Below the pieces are notes generated by a model. It was not told the DNA's origin. It did no database searches and saw only the letters and a program-made list of their open reading frames with translations. The position numbers and the translations under genes are program-made. From Branchiostoma lanceolatum (lineage: Eukaryota > Chordata > Leptocardii > Amphioxiformes > Branchiostomatidae): a stretch of 64,000 nt of DNA. The stretch covers positions 8,210,734 to 8,274,733 of the forward strand of contig NC_089738.1 in assembly GCF_035083965.1 (NCBI RefSeq), given 5' to 3'. This document shows positions 52,546-64,000 of the stretch, in pieces (the first letter of the stretch is position 1; every line of letters starts with the position of its first letter).

Positions 52546-53539
52546 GTATTTGTTGTAGCCTAATCATCTGCTACAAGTGAGAGGAGGTGTGGTACCACAC
52601 CCACCTGATTTGCATAATGCCGTAAGTCCTTTGGACAACACCTGTCAGTTACGATCAAAATCTTATTTCTACCGGAACGTCGTCCAATCGCGTGTCTCCT
52701 TTCAGAAGGGTGGGTCCGTTCTATAGCTTCCAGTATCATACAACTGGGTGGTGTTTTACAGAATGATTCAGTTTTAAAGTTTTTAGAGTACGGTGAACGG
52801 ACACTTAGGCTCGGTGGGTCTCTCGTGCATTTCCGCGGCACACCGTCGTGAAAGAATATCCCTAGCGGAACAAAGTCACCCCCGACCCGTTAAGAAAATT
52901 TTCTCACCCGTTACGAGAGTAACCGACCTTTATCGGATCATCTCACCTAAGACGATTGTCGACTTTAAGAAACCAAGGTGAGCAATTTAACACATTTTCT
53001 TAGATGTTAAGGAAATGGTAATTCTAGAATGGTTTCTTTTTTTGGGCGTTTAAGATTCTTGGAGACTTTTGCCGTTCCTTGTAGTGACGATACTACTACG
53101 GTACATGCTGTGAGTTTTACAGGTCCATTGAAAACCAAGAAGGTGTATTTGGTCTCGTGTTTCTGTTAGTCTATTCACGGTTTAACGGTCCTGCTTTATA
53201 CCTTGCAATTTCTGGCACTAATATTAAGACTATAATTCTATCACTATGGCCATGATATGCTTTTTATTTCACTATTGTTATGACTGAAAGGGTTAGATAG
53301 AAAGTTCAAATAAAAGTTTTGCTTTTTGGTGTTTTTTCCTCACATCTAAATGGAATATGATGTGAACTCGATGGAGGAAAATGGCAAATACAGCTTACTT
53401 ATTTTCGCCATTACCAATAAGTGATATAGGATAAAGTTTAGAAGAGTATACCGCATATAGTACTTCTTTATTGTGTACGCTATATTCCTTCAGGTAAAAT
53501 AGTTATCAACCCTGAATTGAGTTGATTTCGTTTTTCCCT

Positions 53540-53735
53540 CCAACTATCATAGAGTGGAACTCGTTGCCAAGTTCTGTAGGAGCATCCTCACTAGTAGATA
53601 GTTTTAAACAACGCTTGCAGTTATATGTGGAAACAGGTCGAGCGGTGTAATATAACCAGCTGCTTCCGTGCCGCGTGCGTGCGAAGCTGGTGCGTTACAC
53701 CGAAGGGCGGTTATATAGATATAGATACAGACATT
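53540..53735 (+). mobile_element. CR1-like LINE 3' end with end of ORF2
   Basis: The plus strand reads VEWNSLPSSVGASS-like then SFKQRLQLYVETGRAV before a stop, followed by GTAATATAACCAGCTGC, GAAGCTGGTGCGTTACACCG, GGGCGGTTATATAG and ATAGATACAGAC. This is the clearest of the LINE 3' ends in the window. Confidence 0.8.
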
Positions 53736-54921
53736 TTGCTCCTGGCCAGTACCAATTCATGGCAGATAGAATATTATAGTATGGGGCCGAATGACGTGAA
53801 AACAATGGAAACTTTATTTGAAAAAGAAGGGGAATTCTTTTCCTATTGTTAAACTTTATTCTCTAGACTAAAAGTGAGAACTTGCTGACTAACGAATCTA
53901 AAAGTCAAGATCAAGATGACGATGAATCATTATAAGTTTCTTTTTTTCATTTCACCGCCGCTTGTGTATGAGCGGATATGATAGGATACGTCACTTCCGG
54001 TAAATGGAACATGGAAAAATTTCTCAAAGGAAAAGAATCACCATGCCTTTAAAAATCATAAGACAAATACTGCTCAACATTTACAAAAATATACCCTCGC
54101 CAACAATTTCAATTTTTTCAAATTATCTCGAAATAGTTGTAATTCCCTTACACGTGCCGCGCCTTTCTTAAACAAAACGTCATGTGTTTTTTTTTCTCCC
54201 CTAAGAAAGCTTTTTACTTAGAACCATTAGACATGGCTATGGACCCGTGCATTTCTGACAGTTACTGTTTCATTCACTCGTCTTTACAAAAGGGACATCG
54301 ATTACTTAATCACTTGTCAAATAGACTTAGTCGTATCGTTCAATTAACTTTGCCAATAATGCAGTTCTGAAACTGTTTTCCTTTGTAGTAGGACTGTATC
54401 TTTTTGGGTGCACACTAGTGTATCGAGTGTTTTTTTGTCATATTTGTACATTCCGAGTTGTGACGTGTTTTCGCCTTTATTTTTGTATCGGCTGACCGGT
54501 AATTGATAGGTTTTCAGTTCTTGAAATGAATCGTGAAGAAAGAAATGAGGGAACGAACGAATGACAAACGAAGGAAAGAGAGAGATAAAATCAAGATTTT
54601 CTGAGTTAATTGAACTTTTAAAATTCCCAATTAATATGAAACGTCATTGTACAACATTGCGTTATTCTAAATTGATGTGTATCTAAATGAGAGAATTTTT
54701 ACGAATTAATTTGATCGAAAAATCACAATCCTAAAATGCAATCCTAAAACATCGTCATTTTATTTAGATCCACAATTAGCTTTTCAAGACATCATTCCCG
54801 AATAGTTTTTATGATAATCCATTCATCAAAGAATTTCTCAAAAAGCAGATGCGCACAACACCTGTAAAAGGGTGATCTATTCTCTGTCTTCTGACTAAAC
54901 AGAGGACAACAGACGCTAACC

Positions 54922-55030
54922 ATGTACAGTAGACTCTATCCTGAAGAGATCGTACTTATAGACAACAACACACTGGTCCAAGTGTATCGAAGAAGATGGC
55001 GCAGTGGAAATCCACATCACAATTATGTAG
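54922..55030 (+). CDS. possible coding exon, unidentified
   Basis: The acceptor TCTGACTAAACAG ends at 54902, an ATG lies at 54922, and the frame MYSRLYPEEIVLIDNNTLVQ and onwards runs to a possible donor (ATGTAG/GTGAAC at 55031), phase 1. It matches no family I know and I found no convincing next exon. A further donor-like CCAAG/GTGAGC at 52978 could belong to an upstream 5' UTR exon. Treat as a guess. Confidence 0.2.
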
Positions 55031-55259
55031 GTGAACTATTTCTATCCTTTTTCCTCACTCCCAAACACTACAGGGATAGTACAACACGTGGTCTTTGTAA
55101 ACTGATCAGGGGTTGACTTATTTACGTGATGAGGCACACACACATTGGTACGGTTTTTTGGTAGCCATGACAACGGATATTTGCGTACGGATGGTCCAGT
55201 GATGGCGAAAGAAGGGGATTGGCCCAGTGTTCCGGTTGAGGACAAATTCTTCAGCCGCT

Positions 55260-56420
55260 CCTTTTGAAAACACCTTAATTGCTCTCACCCCTTAATTGGA
55301 CGTTAGACATTTAAAACAAATAAAGCTTTTATATCAGTTTAATCTTTGTTTGCTCAAGGTTTACTGATGTATTAATTTCCATAAACAAAATTCTGTCTTG
55401 TTAAATCTTGTTGTTTTTTTCGTGTACTCCAGTGTTGTTGTGAAACACGAAGTTAATCTTGTTAACAAGTTAACTGTTTGGTTAGTAATTTGATAGATCT
55501 AAACCGTTGCCCGCATTTTAAGATTACGTGATATTAGACCTTTTTCTACCTACGATTGATACTTTTCTAGCAGTAATATATCTATGAAATTACAAACTAT
55601 GGTGTTTTACTTTATGTTTTACCACATTTTTTTTCAATCTTTGCTTATAAAATTGTATTAGCGACAAAAGGGAAAATTGATTGACACACGCCCTTCACAA
55701 ACATGATCATGAGAATGAAATACGGTACATTTTTGCAGAATTGTGCCAATTTCTAAAACAGTTATAACTTTGTTGTTAATATGTCTTTGAAAATTAACAA
55801 ACTTATAGATCTTCATCAGTTGACGTTTTTTTATGCATTATCTTTATTTCTGCATATCAATTATGATAATAAATTCATCGTTACATTAATATGTCACTAG
55901 ATTCACGCAAATATCCTAGCCAGAGATAGATACATTTTACTCGTAGCGATCTGTAGAATCTGATAATCAAAATGACGTGTTGTCAAGTCGTTCATGTTAC
56001 CGCAAAAATACGGTTGCTTTTTCTCGAGATGTCTCCGCTGATCTGCCACCTAATCCGTACAACAATAACCGGAATGCTGTTATTTTTGTTTTGTGCACTG
56101 GTGCGAGACCTTAAGCATGTTTTCCCTATAGGTTGTCATGTAACCCGCATACAGATCGTCCAATCAAGACCTCTTGAAGCTTTCATGTGCTTTCTTACGT
56201 TACAAATCCTAAGGTGTTGGTTGATTTCTTGTCAATCACTGTTGACTTGTGAGAGAAAGGGTCCTTAATCCAACAGAAAGACCTCCTACAAGGCTTTGAT
56301 CCGTGAATAAATACATTAGTGTGAAGGTGTTGTCATGATATCGTATCGGGTTCCTGGGTGATTCTTCAGTACTTTGATGGTAGATGGTTCATGTATTTGA
56401 TACCACAGTGGGTCCGTGTG
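55260..56420. other. gene-less stretch
   Basis: AT-rich, with long T and A runs. The 98-codon frame at 55972-56268 has no recognisable domain or splice context. Confidence 0.4.
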
Positions 56421-56424
56421 CATG

Positions 56425-56660
56425 TCGGAAGGGCGTGGCGTTTGGCCCAGAACCCAGAGGTCCTGGGTCCGAATCCAGTAACGTCACCGAGCTTGTGCCC
56501 TGGCCTTGAGAAAGGCACGTACGCTACACGACATTCCTCACTCCACCCAGGTGTAAACTGGGTACCAGACTTTGGTTGGGGAGGTAAAAGGTGGTGGGAG
56601 GAGGGTGATGGGCTCCACCTTCCAATACCGTACCCTAGACACAGTGAATAACAACCCACT
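56425..56660 (+). mobile_element. tRNA-derived SINE, copy 3
   Basis: A degenerate A box (GGGCGTGGCGTTTGGCCC) and B-box GGGTCCGAATCC resemble the head of the SINE at 3453, including CAGAGGTCCTGGG. The body differs (CCACCCAGGTGTAAACTGGG). Confidence 0.6.
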
Positions 56661-58039
56661 GTCCCTATGGTCTCAAAAAGGCTATGGGGCTACCTTTAAG
56701 TAGGTTAGGAAACGCCCCTTTAACATGCGCGAACGTCGTACGAAAGGATCACGACAGCAAGTAGGGGATATTCTTGGGACAGTTGTGTATGTGTCGTACA
56801 AATATAGACTCTCTTCTGTCGGAAATAGTTGTCGTAGGCCCACTGAAGACCGCACGAAATAGAAAATCGTACGACGTCCATATATAGATGTATGACTGCG
56901 GTTTAATTTGTAGACCAATTTTGGTTTATAATTTATATCAGTCTTACCAAGTCATGAATAATTTGAACGCTTGTTGTCTTCTCTTCTCTTACGTTCCCAC
57001 CTTTTTCCCTCGTTGTTTGCAGTAACGGATGGCAATTTGACCTCATTCAAGCTCTGTTCCTTAGAGACCCCCATTTATCAGGATAGGGTAAACAGGTCTC
57101 TCCGTTAGGCCAAAGAAGACAGTTACAGTAAGATCCGCTAGGAGCGCATCATTGCCGTCCTTTTCAAACGTCAATCACCGGTTGTAGGATTTGCAGAAAC
57201 CGCAAGTTGATAGCACATCTAGGGACTATGCAAAACGATTCCATGATAAAGTTTTGTTTCTATTTACTCAATTGTCACCACGTACAAATGTATGTAAGAA
57301 GACACAAAGACCACTTCATTAACGTTACGAGTTCGAATCAGCTTGTTTTCTCCCAAGTCAAAAACATCATGCTACCTTGCGTATGCTACCTTGGTATAGG
57401 CTAAGAAAATAAGTCGTGCCCATTCAACCACAACTATGAAGCTAACGTTATATACTATATACTTCACTAGTAACTTACGGGACATTTCATTCGTGCTAGA
57501 AGACCTCTGTGCCCAGGTTTCAGGGTGTATATCATCGTGAGCATACTGTGTCTTTAGCCTTTCGACAGTAGCAACAACCAAAACCACAGAACTGTTGACA
57601 CCTTGATAGACATCTCGTAAACAATTGATTACATTAAACAGCCACTTGATGATTGGTGCTTACTTATTAGTCAGCAGTCGTCCACCCAATCAAACAAATC
57701 AGTAACGCACAGCACCTATCATCCTTAGCTAGGGGGAGGGGCACGGACTGGTGTAAAAAAACTCGCTCAAATGTACACAAAGGAAATGAGAATTGAATAT
57801 GTTTGTCGTTGTAATATTGACACTCAGATGTGACTATTTACAAATGATTTGCGGTGTATAAACATATCAATGCATCCTTCATCAAGTTATTGCGTTGCTA
57901 TGGTGTCTAAACGCGTGCTCTGTCTTGAATTGAATTAAATTGAACTACGTCATCGGTAAACTACGATAATCTTACAATTGTTGTATCTTACAATTAAGGC
58001 ACGTTTAACGGATGCTTCGCATACCCTCGCTTTGCTTAA

Positions 58040-58275
58040 GCACCTATCTCACTGGACTCGCAACGCGTTGGCGACCTGGCTGCGTGCTAAATTGGATTTA
58101 TGTTACCTTTGACTTCATAATGGGAATATCATGTAAAACGTACAAGTATCAATAAAAGACAACGAAACACACAAAGCGTAAATATATTCGTTTTTCTTCG
58201 ATGAACTTCGTTGAGCGCGCTGCCAAATCGCTCGGTCGCAGCAAGGTCGCCAACGTATCGCGGGTCCAGTGATAT
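58040..58275. mobile_element. MITE with CACTGGAC ends
   Basis: CACTGGACTCGCAACGCGTT then GGCGACCTGGCTGCG at the left end is mirrored at the right (CGCAGCAAGGTCGCC then AACGTATCGCGGGTCCAGTG). The interior, read in reverse, matches the 23507 and 44153 elements (CGCTTTGTGTGTTTCG, GTCTTTTATTG, ATGAAGTCAAAGGT). Confidence 0.75.
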
Positions 58276-58309
58276 AAGCCCCCGACAAGCCAAAAATGTA
58301 CAAAAGCTC

Positions 58310-58750
58310 AACTTGTTTGTTACTGCTAAATACAGTGTAGGGGGTATACCTTGTCAAGGCCATTGAAATTATTTACGTCCCGTCTGTAATTAGCATGCCT
58401 CAATATTGCTTAGAATCAAAATTAGATCCGTTTGTTTCTTATAATTACTGCAATACACACAGTAAAGCGGTGTATATTAAGGCCTTTACTTTTATTTACC
58501 TATCGCTAGCTCCGTTCGTTTGTTACGTACAAACATAGAGCAATCTCCATGTGATTAAATACCTTAATATTGCTTACAAACAAAATGAAACCCTCTTGTC
58601 TGTTACTGCAAAACACACAGTACAAGAATGTATTCTAAGACTTCTACCTTTATATACCTATCAGTGGTGCTTGAAATACTCCCATATTGCTAACATGCAA
58701 AAAACGCCCTATTTGTTTGTTTCGGCAAAACACCTTTTCGGTCTCCAGGT
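58310..58750 (+). repeat. three diverged tandem repeats (~150-160 bp)
   Basis: CTTGTTTGTTACTGC/CTTGTCTGTTACTGC, ACACACAGTA, ATATTGCTTA and CTTTTATTTACCTATC-like boxes recur about every 150-160 bp. No coding content is visible. Confidence 0.5.
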
Positions 58751-58779
58751 ACCACAGGTGAGTTAACAATACGGCAGGT

Positions 58780-60340
58780 GGTCCATCTTCACGTCAGGTG
58801 AGAGTCAATACTGGTCCATTTTGATTGACAGTTGGGAGGGGTCGATTCAACCGGTCCCCTTAAGATCCTGATGTAATTGGGCAGATGTGTACTTAAGGGT
58901 ACGGCGAGGGAATAAACCAATAGTGGAAGGTGTTTTGTACATTTGATAAATTGTTTAGGCCTTGAACTTTCAGGATATGAAAAAGGGCCTTCGATGCCAA
59001 TTACGTATTAGTTAAAATGATACTTAATATTCTAATAGTTTATGTATTAAGCAAGTAAGCAAGGAGGTTTATGTATTGATTACTATATGGACCTTACTTT
59101 TGCGCGTAGGATATGACAAAATGTCAGAATCTAGGCTAGTTTTAAATGAAAGCTCTTGAACGTTTTTAAAAGAACGTCCGCGCTAAATTTGACGTACGTC
59201 CCTTAATTCACAATGTACTGTCCAATGTACAAGTAGGTCTAATACACTGCTATTTTTCTTTATAAAGAGAATGTAAATTGATAGATATATCCTTAGGGAC
59301 TATGCATTTAATTTGATGGGTTGATTGTTAATTTTTAATTTATTGATCAGGATTGCATAAAGACTAGCGTATGAAAAACGTTAAAAAGTACGGCGTGAAA
59401 TTTAAAAAAAATCCTAAGAAAGGACAGATATAGAAACCAGCAGAAATCATTACACAAAAGTTTTCATACAACCAACCATGCTTAGTTGCTCAGTCCTAAA
59501 TCTAGAGCTATCAAACAGATAGAAGGGCGGTTATGCAAATATTGACGGGAGAATCCTAACAAGTTTTTGATTGCCGACTTAGTGACCAATATTCTGTGGT
59601 CGTCTGGTTACACGTAGTCTAGGTAAGCAACAAATACTGTCTAGCTTGGTAACAACCAGTGGCAATCTAGACACAAATATACAGCTATTTCATGTTGACT
59701 AAGTTTTCCGTTTACTAAAAACTAACAAGAAATATAGCATGACAGAAATCATTTTATCAATAGTATTGCAGAAAATTTGCACTTTTTTGGGTTCAGAAGC
59801 AAGTGCGAAGAAATGAAAAAACAAAAACAAATTAAGACCGATCGGAAAATGTTTGTCGTCAAATAGGACATGTCTTCGGATGTTTACTGCCCAACTATCA
59901 GTGTGTACAGGGAAAACGAACGAATTCAGTTACGCTAAGTTTTTTGTGTAATTGTGAATTTAGTTGCCCCAAAATCAATATTTCTGAAAAAAAAATTGTC
60001 GGAAGCAGTGCGTTTATTACTTCTAGTGATGTTCTTTTTCTTCGAATAGATAAGATAATCGGACACATCAACCAACGATTTTATTTTGTTTGTTTTCATT
60101 AAAATCCTTTAAGCTATGTCGTTGATTCTAGTGTGTGTATCTATCAATTTTTATACCAATTCATCTGAAAAGACAAGTTGCTTTGAAATTATTTTTCACA
60201 GAAGACAACGACAAGACAAACAAGACGGATGTTTTGGTCTATCGGCATGGGGATGTGCAAAACATATCAAAACACTTACGTCATCGTCCCTAATGGTTAT
60301 AAAGGCGTCATGAAAGTCTTTATTCAGCTATTCTGTATCT
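58780..60340. other. gene-less stretch
   Basis: I recognise no gene, RNA or transposon structure. Confidence 0.4.
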
Positions 60341-60344
60341 GACA

Positions 60345-60600
60345 TAAGGCATAACAGCAAGCAGATTTTATGGATCACATCCTCGCAACAGCAAGTCAAT
60401 TTTGTAGATGACATCCTATGCAGACTCCAATATTTAATGCGAGAGGGAGAAAAAAACAGGATTGGAGCTACAAAATATGATATTGCAACCAATAAGTCTT
60501 TTATTCCAGTTTTCAAGAACTGCACTGGTGTCACTTACCGAGTTGGCAACTACACGCATGGATACCACACTGGTGCCACTTTTACAAGTACAATAAAAGC
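60345..60600. repeat. interspersed repeat, copy 2 (first at 52240-52545)
   Basis: Shares ATGCGAGAGGGAGAAAAAAA, GACATCCT, GCAGACTCCAA and CTTTTATTCCAG in order with the earlier copy. The 91-codon open frame across it (60437-60712) is not conserved in copy 1, so it is unlikely to be a gene. Confidence 0.6.
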
Positions 60601-60719
60601 TATATTTACAACACGACATATTTCCCCATTTTGGTACTTTCTTGTCATTTTGACCATCTCCGGAGGGAACACAAGTTCTCGTTTTTCTTTAAAAAAAACA
60701 GGCGAAAAATAATGATGTC

Positions 60720-63590
60720 ATCAATAAAATTTACTTGCCGTGGCCTAATTGCTAAAAAAACCCACATCTGAACTTGCTGAGACATTGGCGACTTACAAAA
60801 CCCCAAAATTAACAACTACCGTATAATGTGTGTCCCACTGTTTGCCCCGTCGCAAGACCATCAGCACTAGTCGATAGACCCTTCACAAACATGTGTACCT
60901 GACCTGTCACAGACTAACACCCCAAACGACTCTACTCGAACCCACTTGTGGACTCTAAAGTAGCCTGCACTTTATAGAATACCGGGTCCACCTTTGTCCT
61001 GACCTCTGACAAAAGTGACGAATCATCAATCAACTCTCAAACACATCGTTTACTCAGGGGGAAATAGCAAATGTACACCCTTTTTTCCTCGGGGACCATG
61101 CGTGAGACACTAATCCGTTTCGTGGTGGTCTTTCTCATTGAAGTGAAATTAGGCATTTTATTTACTAATTTGCCAAGGTATTAGTGTAACATCTTTTGAT
61201 TCTTGAACAATCTTTCATCCTTTGACTCTGTCACTGTTACTAATAGTGGAGAAACAAAGCGTTGATATTATGAGGACAGACCCGTCATAATTGTCAAACG
61301 GACTGTCCCTACGAGAGTAAATATGCACTACCCGGCATGCCTCTTCCCAAGGTCCTTGTCGCCAAGAGTCCACATCACCTTGTGATATTGAAGACGTGCG
61401 TACGTCTTAGGAAATGTCTTGAACATTTATCTCTCGCTTTAAGACGAGAATTGTGCTTGTAGTATCCTATAGTTCTGACTGCAAACGTGGTTTAGTATCG
61501 GCGGTTGGCGATGTTTACGCATTCTGAAGGGCTGGCTAGGACAGGTGGTTTTGTACAACTAACTGTGGTGTCGCGACCGGACTGTCTGTGAGTGTTCTTT
61601 ACATTATCATTATTACACTGCACGTGTATATGCTTGGTTCTACGGACGTTAGCGTGTATTTTAGTTGAAGGTGGTATGGCTGATATAATAGAAAACATTG
61701 TTGGAAGAATTCTTAACTATGTATTGGTATCAAAGTATATGTTTCACTTTCAGAAAATATTTTTTTCACATGTTTGTGCAGCATTCGATCGAAATTTCTG
61801 ATATCTTATGTAGGAGTACCATCAAGTCAAAAGTAGCATTTTCCTGCAGCAGTGACTTTTGTAGCATCTTATTTTCATCTTAAACATTCTTCAAAGGTTA
61901 ACATGGACTTAGTTAAGATATACCAGTAAATCTTTTGTAATCTATAAGAATGTTTAGATGTTTGGCTTTGCGTATGTGTATCTGATGTTTTGGACGGAAA
62001 AGTCGGAGACTTGAAACAGAGGGCAACGCGGCTTTTTAGGTCAGTTTGTTCGATTTTTCGATTTTCTTCACAAGTAGCTACTCGCAAGGTTTCATTGATA
62101 AAAAGCTGACCTCCGGACAGGGACGCTTGTCTCTGTAGTAGAAATCTTGGAACGCGAAAGAAAAACTTACATTAACACCAGTGTAGGTAATAGATTTATC
62201 TCAAAAGTTACGTTTACAATTTCTGTCCACATAGTGATTGTACACACAAGTGCTTGAAAATGCCAAGACTCATTAGAGCTTGGTTACATCCGTCGCACGA
62301 TCGTCGTACGATGGCAAACGGATCTATCGTACGAAATTCAGCTGTCTTGTTTCGGAAAAGGCGATTCACACACGCGTTTTTGAGTCGACTTGGACGGTGG
62401 AGTCTATTCAGGACTGTACAAGGAGAACCCTGGGCAATTTAAGTAGCGTTTTCTAGTAGGAAAACTCTACTTGAACATCCCAAAGCTCCTCACACACAGC
62501 CCCGAGTCGACTCTGAAAACTTGTGTGTAAATTGGGCCTTAGATCTTTGTCTGCGACTGGTTCTGTCACAGCCTGCTTGAAAATTCTACGACATCAAAAT
62601 CGTACGACGGCCTACAAATAAAACCTCGCAGTTGCTGTTTCAGATGAACTAGATTCATTAACGTTTTGTACTCTTACGATATGATTGAATCTGATTGACT
62701 ACACATTTTGCTACCGTGACAGTAAGTTCAGAAATATAATGTTAAATCACATAGTTTGTCATTTTCCCTGCAATGGAGAGGGTAGCAAACTATTTTAGTG
62801 AGTGAATATGATCGTTTTTGTTTCTTTCATTGATCTGCAACCCTTAACGTTTAGCAAACTGAAGTACCCGTTTGGCACCCCATTCTCTATTGGTTACAGA
62901 GTTAGGCTGCAAGGAGAAAGTTAAGATGTGATTTTGACAATAGCGTGGTTAATTCTTTTCTTGCAACACAATTACAAACGTTAGGATGCTATTCTTTTGG
63001 TTCCATTGGTTTGTTAATAAACCTAAACATAATCATCGAATACATGTATCTTAATTATTTTCATTAGAGAACAGAGTATAGCTTCAGAAAGAATCAACAG
63101 AAGTTTTGAATAGGAATCTGGACATTCTCTCTTGACGAAAAGCACCTGCTACTAATTAGGCCATCTCTCTACAGAGAACCTGACAATGCACGCAAACTAA
63201 TTAGCCAAGGGTCACTACTTCTTAAGGCATGGGCAGGGCACTGAAGTGAATACGGCCATATTAACAACGCGTTTGACTCATGTACGCATTTCTCAAAATA
63301 GGAGTTTATGTTAACGCTGAGAATCGAAGGGCGTGCCTTTTTTGTGTACTCTTTTCTTAGCTGCGTTGGGAACTATGGTACCGGCACACTATAGAATGAT
63401 TAGTCTCTTTCTTAGTGACGTGTAGTTATGCGTTTGTATATACACTTTAACCACGGAGGAAAAGTAACCAACGCTGTGTATGCAAAAGAAATGAAAGTGT
63501 TTTTTTAACTGTTAGGGTTCTATGAAAATGTCGGGGTTCTTTGCTTACTTTGCTCCCCAGTGGTGACGTTTTTTTTTTTACATTAGATTT
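60720..63590. other. gene-less stretch with one solo TIR end
   Basis: No gene is seen. GTGTGTAAATTGGGCCTTA at about 62521-62539 matches the terminal repeat of the Harbinger-like MITE in gene A intron 5, but I cannot find its partner end. Confidence 0.4.
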
Positions 63591-63594
63591 AAGA

Positions 63595-63822
63595 TTCATT
63601 AAGAAAGGAAAGTAGAGAAGAACATTTGTATGAAGGAAAGTTGAAGCAAGAAAGAAAGAACGAGAGAAAGAAAAAGCATGCGGTGGGAAGAAAGAAAATG
63701 AAAATAGAAAGTTAGAAAGAATGAAAGAACTAAAGAAAAACGAAAGACTGAACAAAGGGAAAGAAAAAAGAAGGAAAGAAAGAAAGAAGGAAAAAAAAGA
63801 AAGAAAGAAAGAAAAAAAGGAC
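63595..63822 (+). repeat. GAAA/GAAAG purine microsatellite
   Basis: About 225 bp of almost pure purine on the plus strand, dominated by AGAAAG and GGAAAG units. Long polypurine mirror tracts can form triplex DNA. The apparent minus-strand Phe/Ser-rich frame is a product of this composition. Confidence 0.85.
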
Positions 63823-64000
63823 AGATATTATGTTCACATATTTTCCTACCTGTTCCACCTGTAATGACGAAAGACAGTTTTCAAATATTTCTTTGCTATA
63901 CTACATCCATCAAGTAAAAACTCCAAGTCATTGTCTTTTGTCACAATTCCTTTGAGATGCCCTGACAACATATCCTAAGAAGGCGACACGTTAATCCCTC

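Noticed and set aside
52793-52979. 62-codon frame ending near a CCAAG/GTGAGC donor
   Set aside because: It could be a first exon, but there is no conserved sequence and no linked downstream exon; mentioned only under the 54922 candidate.
60437-60712. 91-codon plus-strand frame
   Set aside because: It overlaps an interspersed repeat whose other copy does not keep the frame.
63447-63755. 102-codon minus-strand Phe/Ser-rich frame
   Set aside because: It is produced by the GAAA-type purine microsatellite read in reverse.

Overview
The window is animal genomic DNA: AT-rich, intron-bearing and crowded with short transposable elements. Domain content points to a cephalochordate (amphioxus, Branchiostoma). 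The grounds are secreted proteins that combine SRCR and C1q domains (both families are known to be greatly expanded in amphioxus), a chordate-type peptide GPCR, and CR1-like LINEs mixed with many MITEs and tRNA-derived SINEs. The species assignment is inference. No prokaryotic or viral genes were seen.

Region by region. 1-6.9 kb: no gene; one TIR element, one tRNA-derived SINE and a small TIR element. 6.9-14.9 kb: one plus-strand class A peptide-receptor gene assembled from three exons. Its last exon encodes only the Ser/Thr-rich C-tail and lies about 6 kb downstream; the intron carries several MITEs, a SINE and a 15-bp minisatellite in three blocks. 16.25-41.43 kb: a large inverted segmental duplication holding four intact genes, A(-) B(+) C(-) D(+). 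A and D are close paralogues, as are B and C, so C-D is the reverse complement of A-B. The arms are separated by about 1.5 kb of mobile-element debris. 41.4-64 kb: no convincing gene; hairpins, MITEs, diverged tandem repeats, LINE 3' ends, SINEs and a long purine microsatellite, plus one weak exon candidate near 54.9 kb.

How the four genes fit together. Each encodes a secreted protein of 460-462 residues: signal peptide, short linker, SRCR, two coiled-coil-like exons, SRCR, C-terminal C1q head. A/B and C/D are head-to-head pairs with TATA boxes and non-coding first exons recognisable by conservation between the arms; B and C face tail to tail with matching AATAAA signals. Nearly all introns are phase 1, as expected of exon shuffling. 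Within each paralogue pair the SRCR domains are nearly identical while the C1q heads differ much more. The likeliest reading, as inference, is a small family of secreted pattern-recognition or agglutinin-like proteins with a conserved scaffold and diversifying C1q heads. Mobile-element insertions shared between arms or present in only one arm give a relative order of events.
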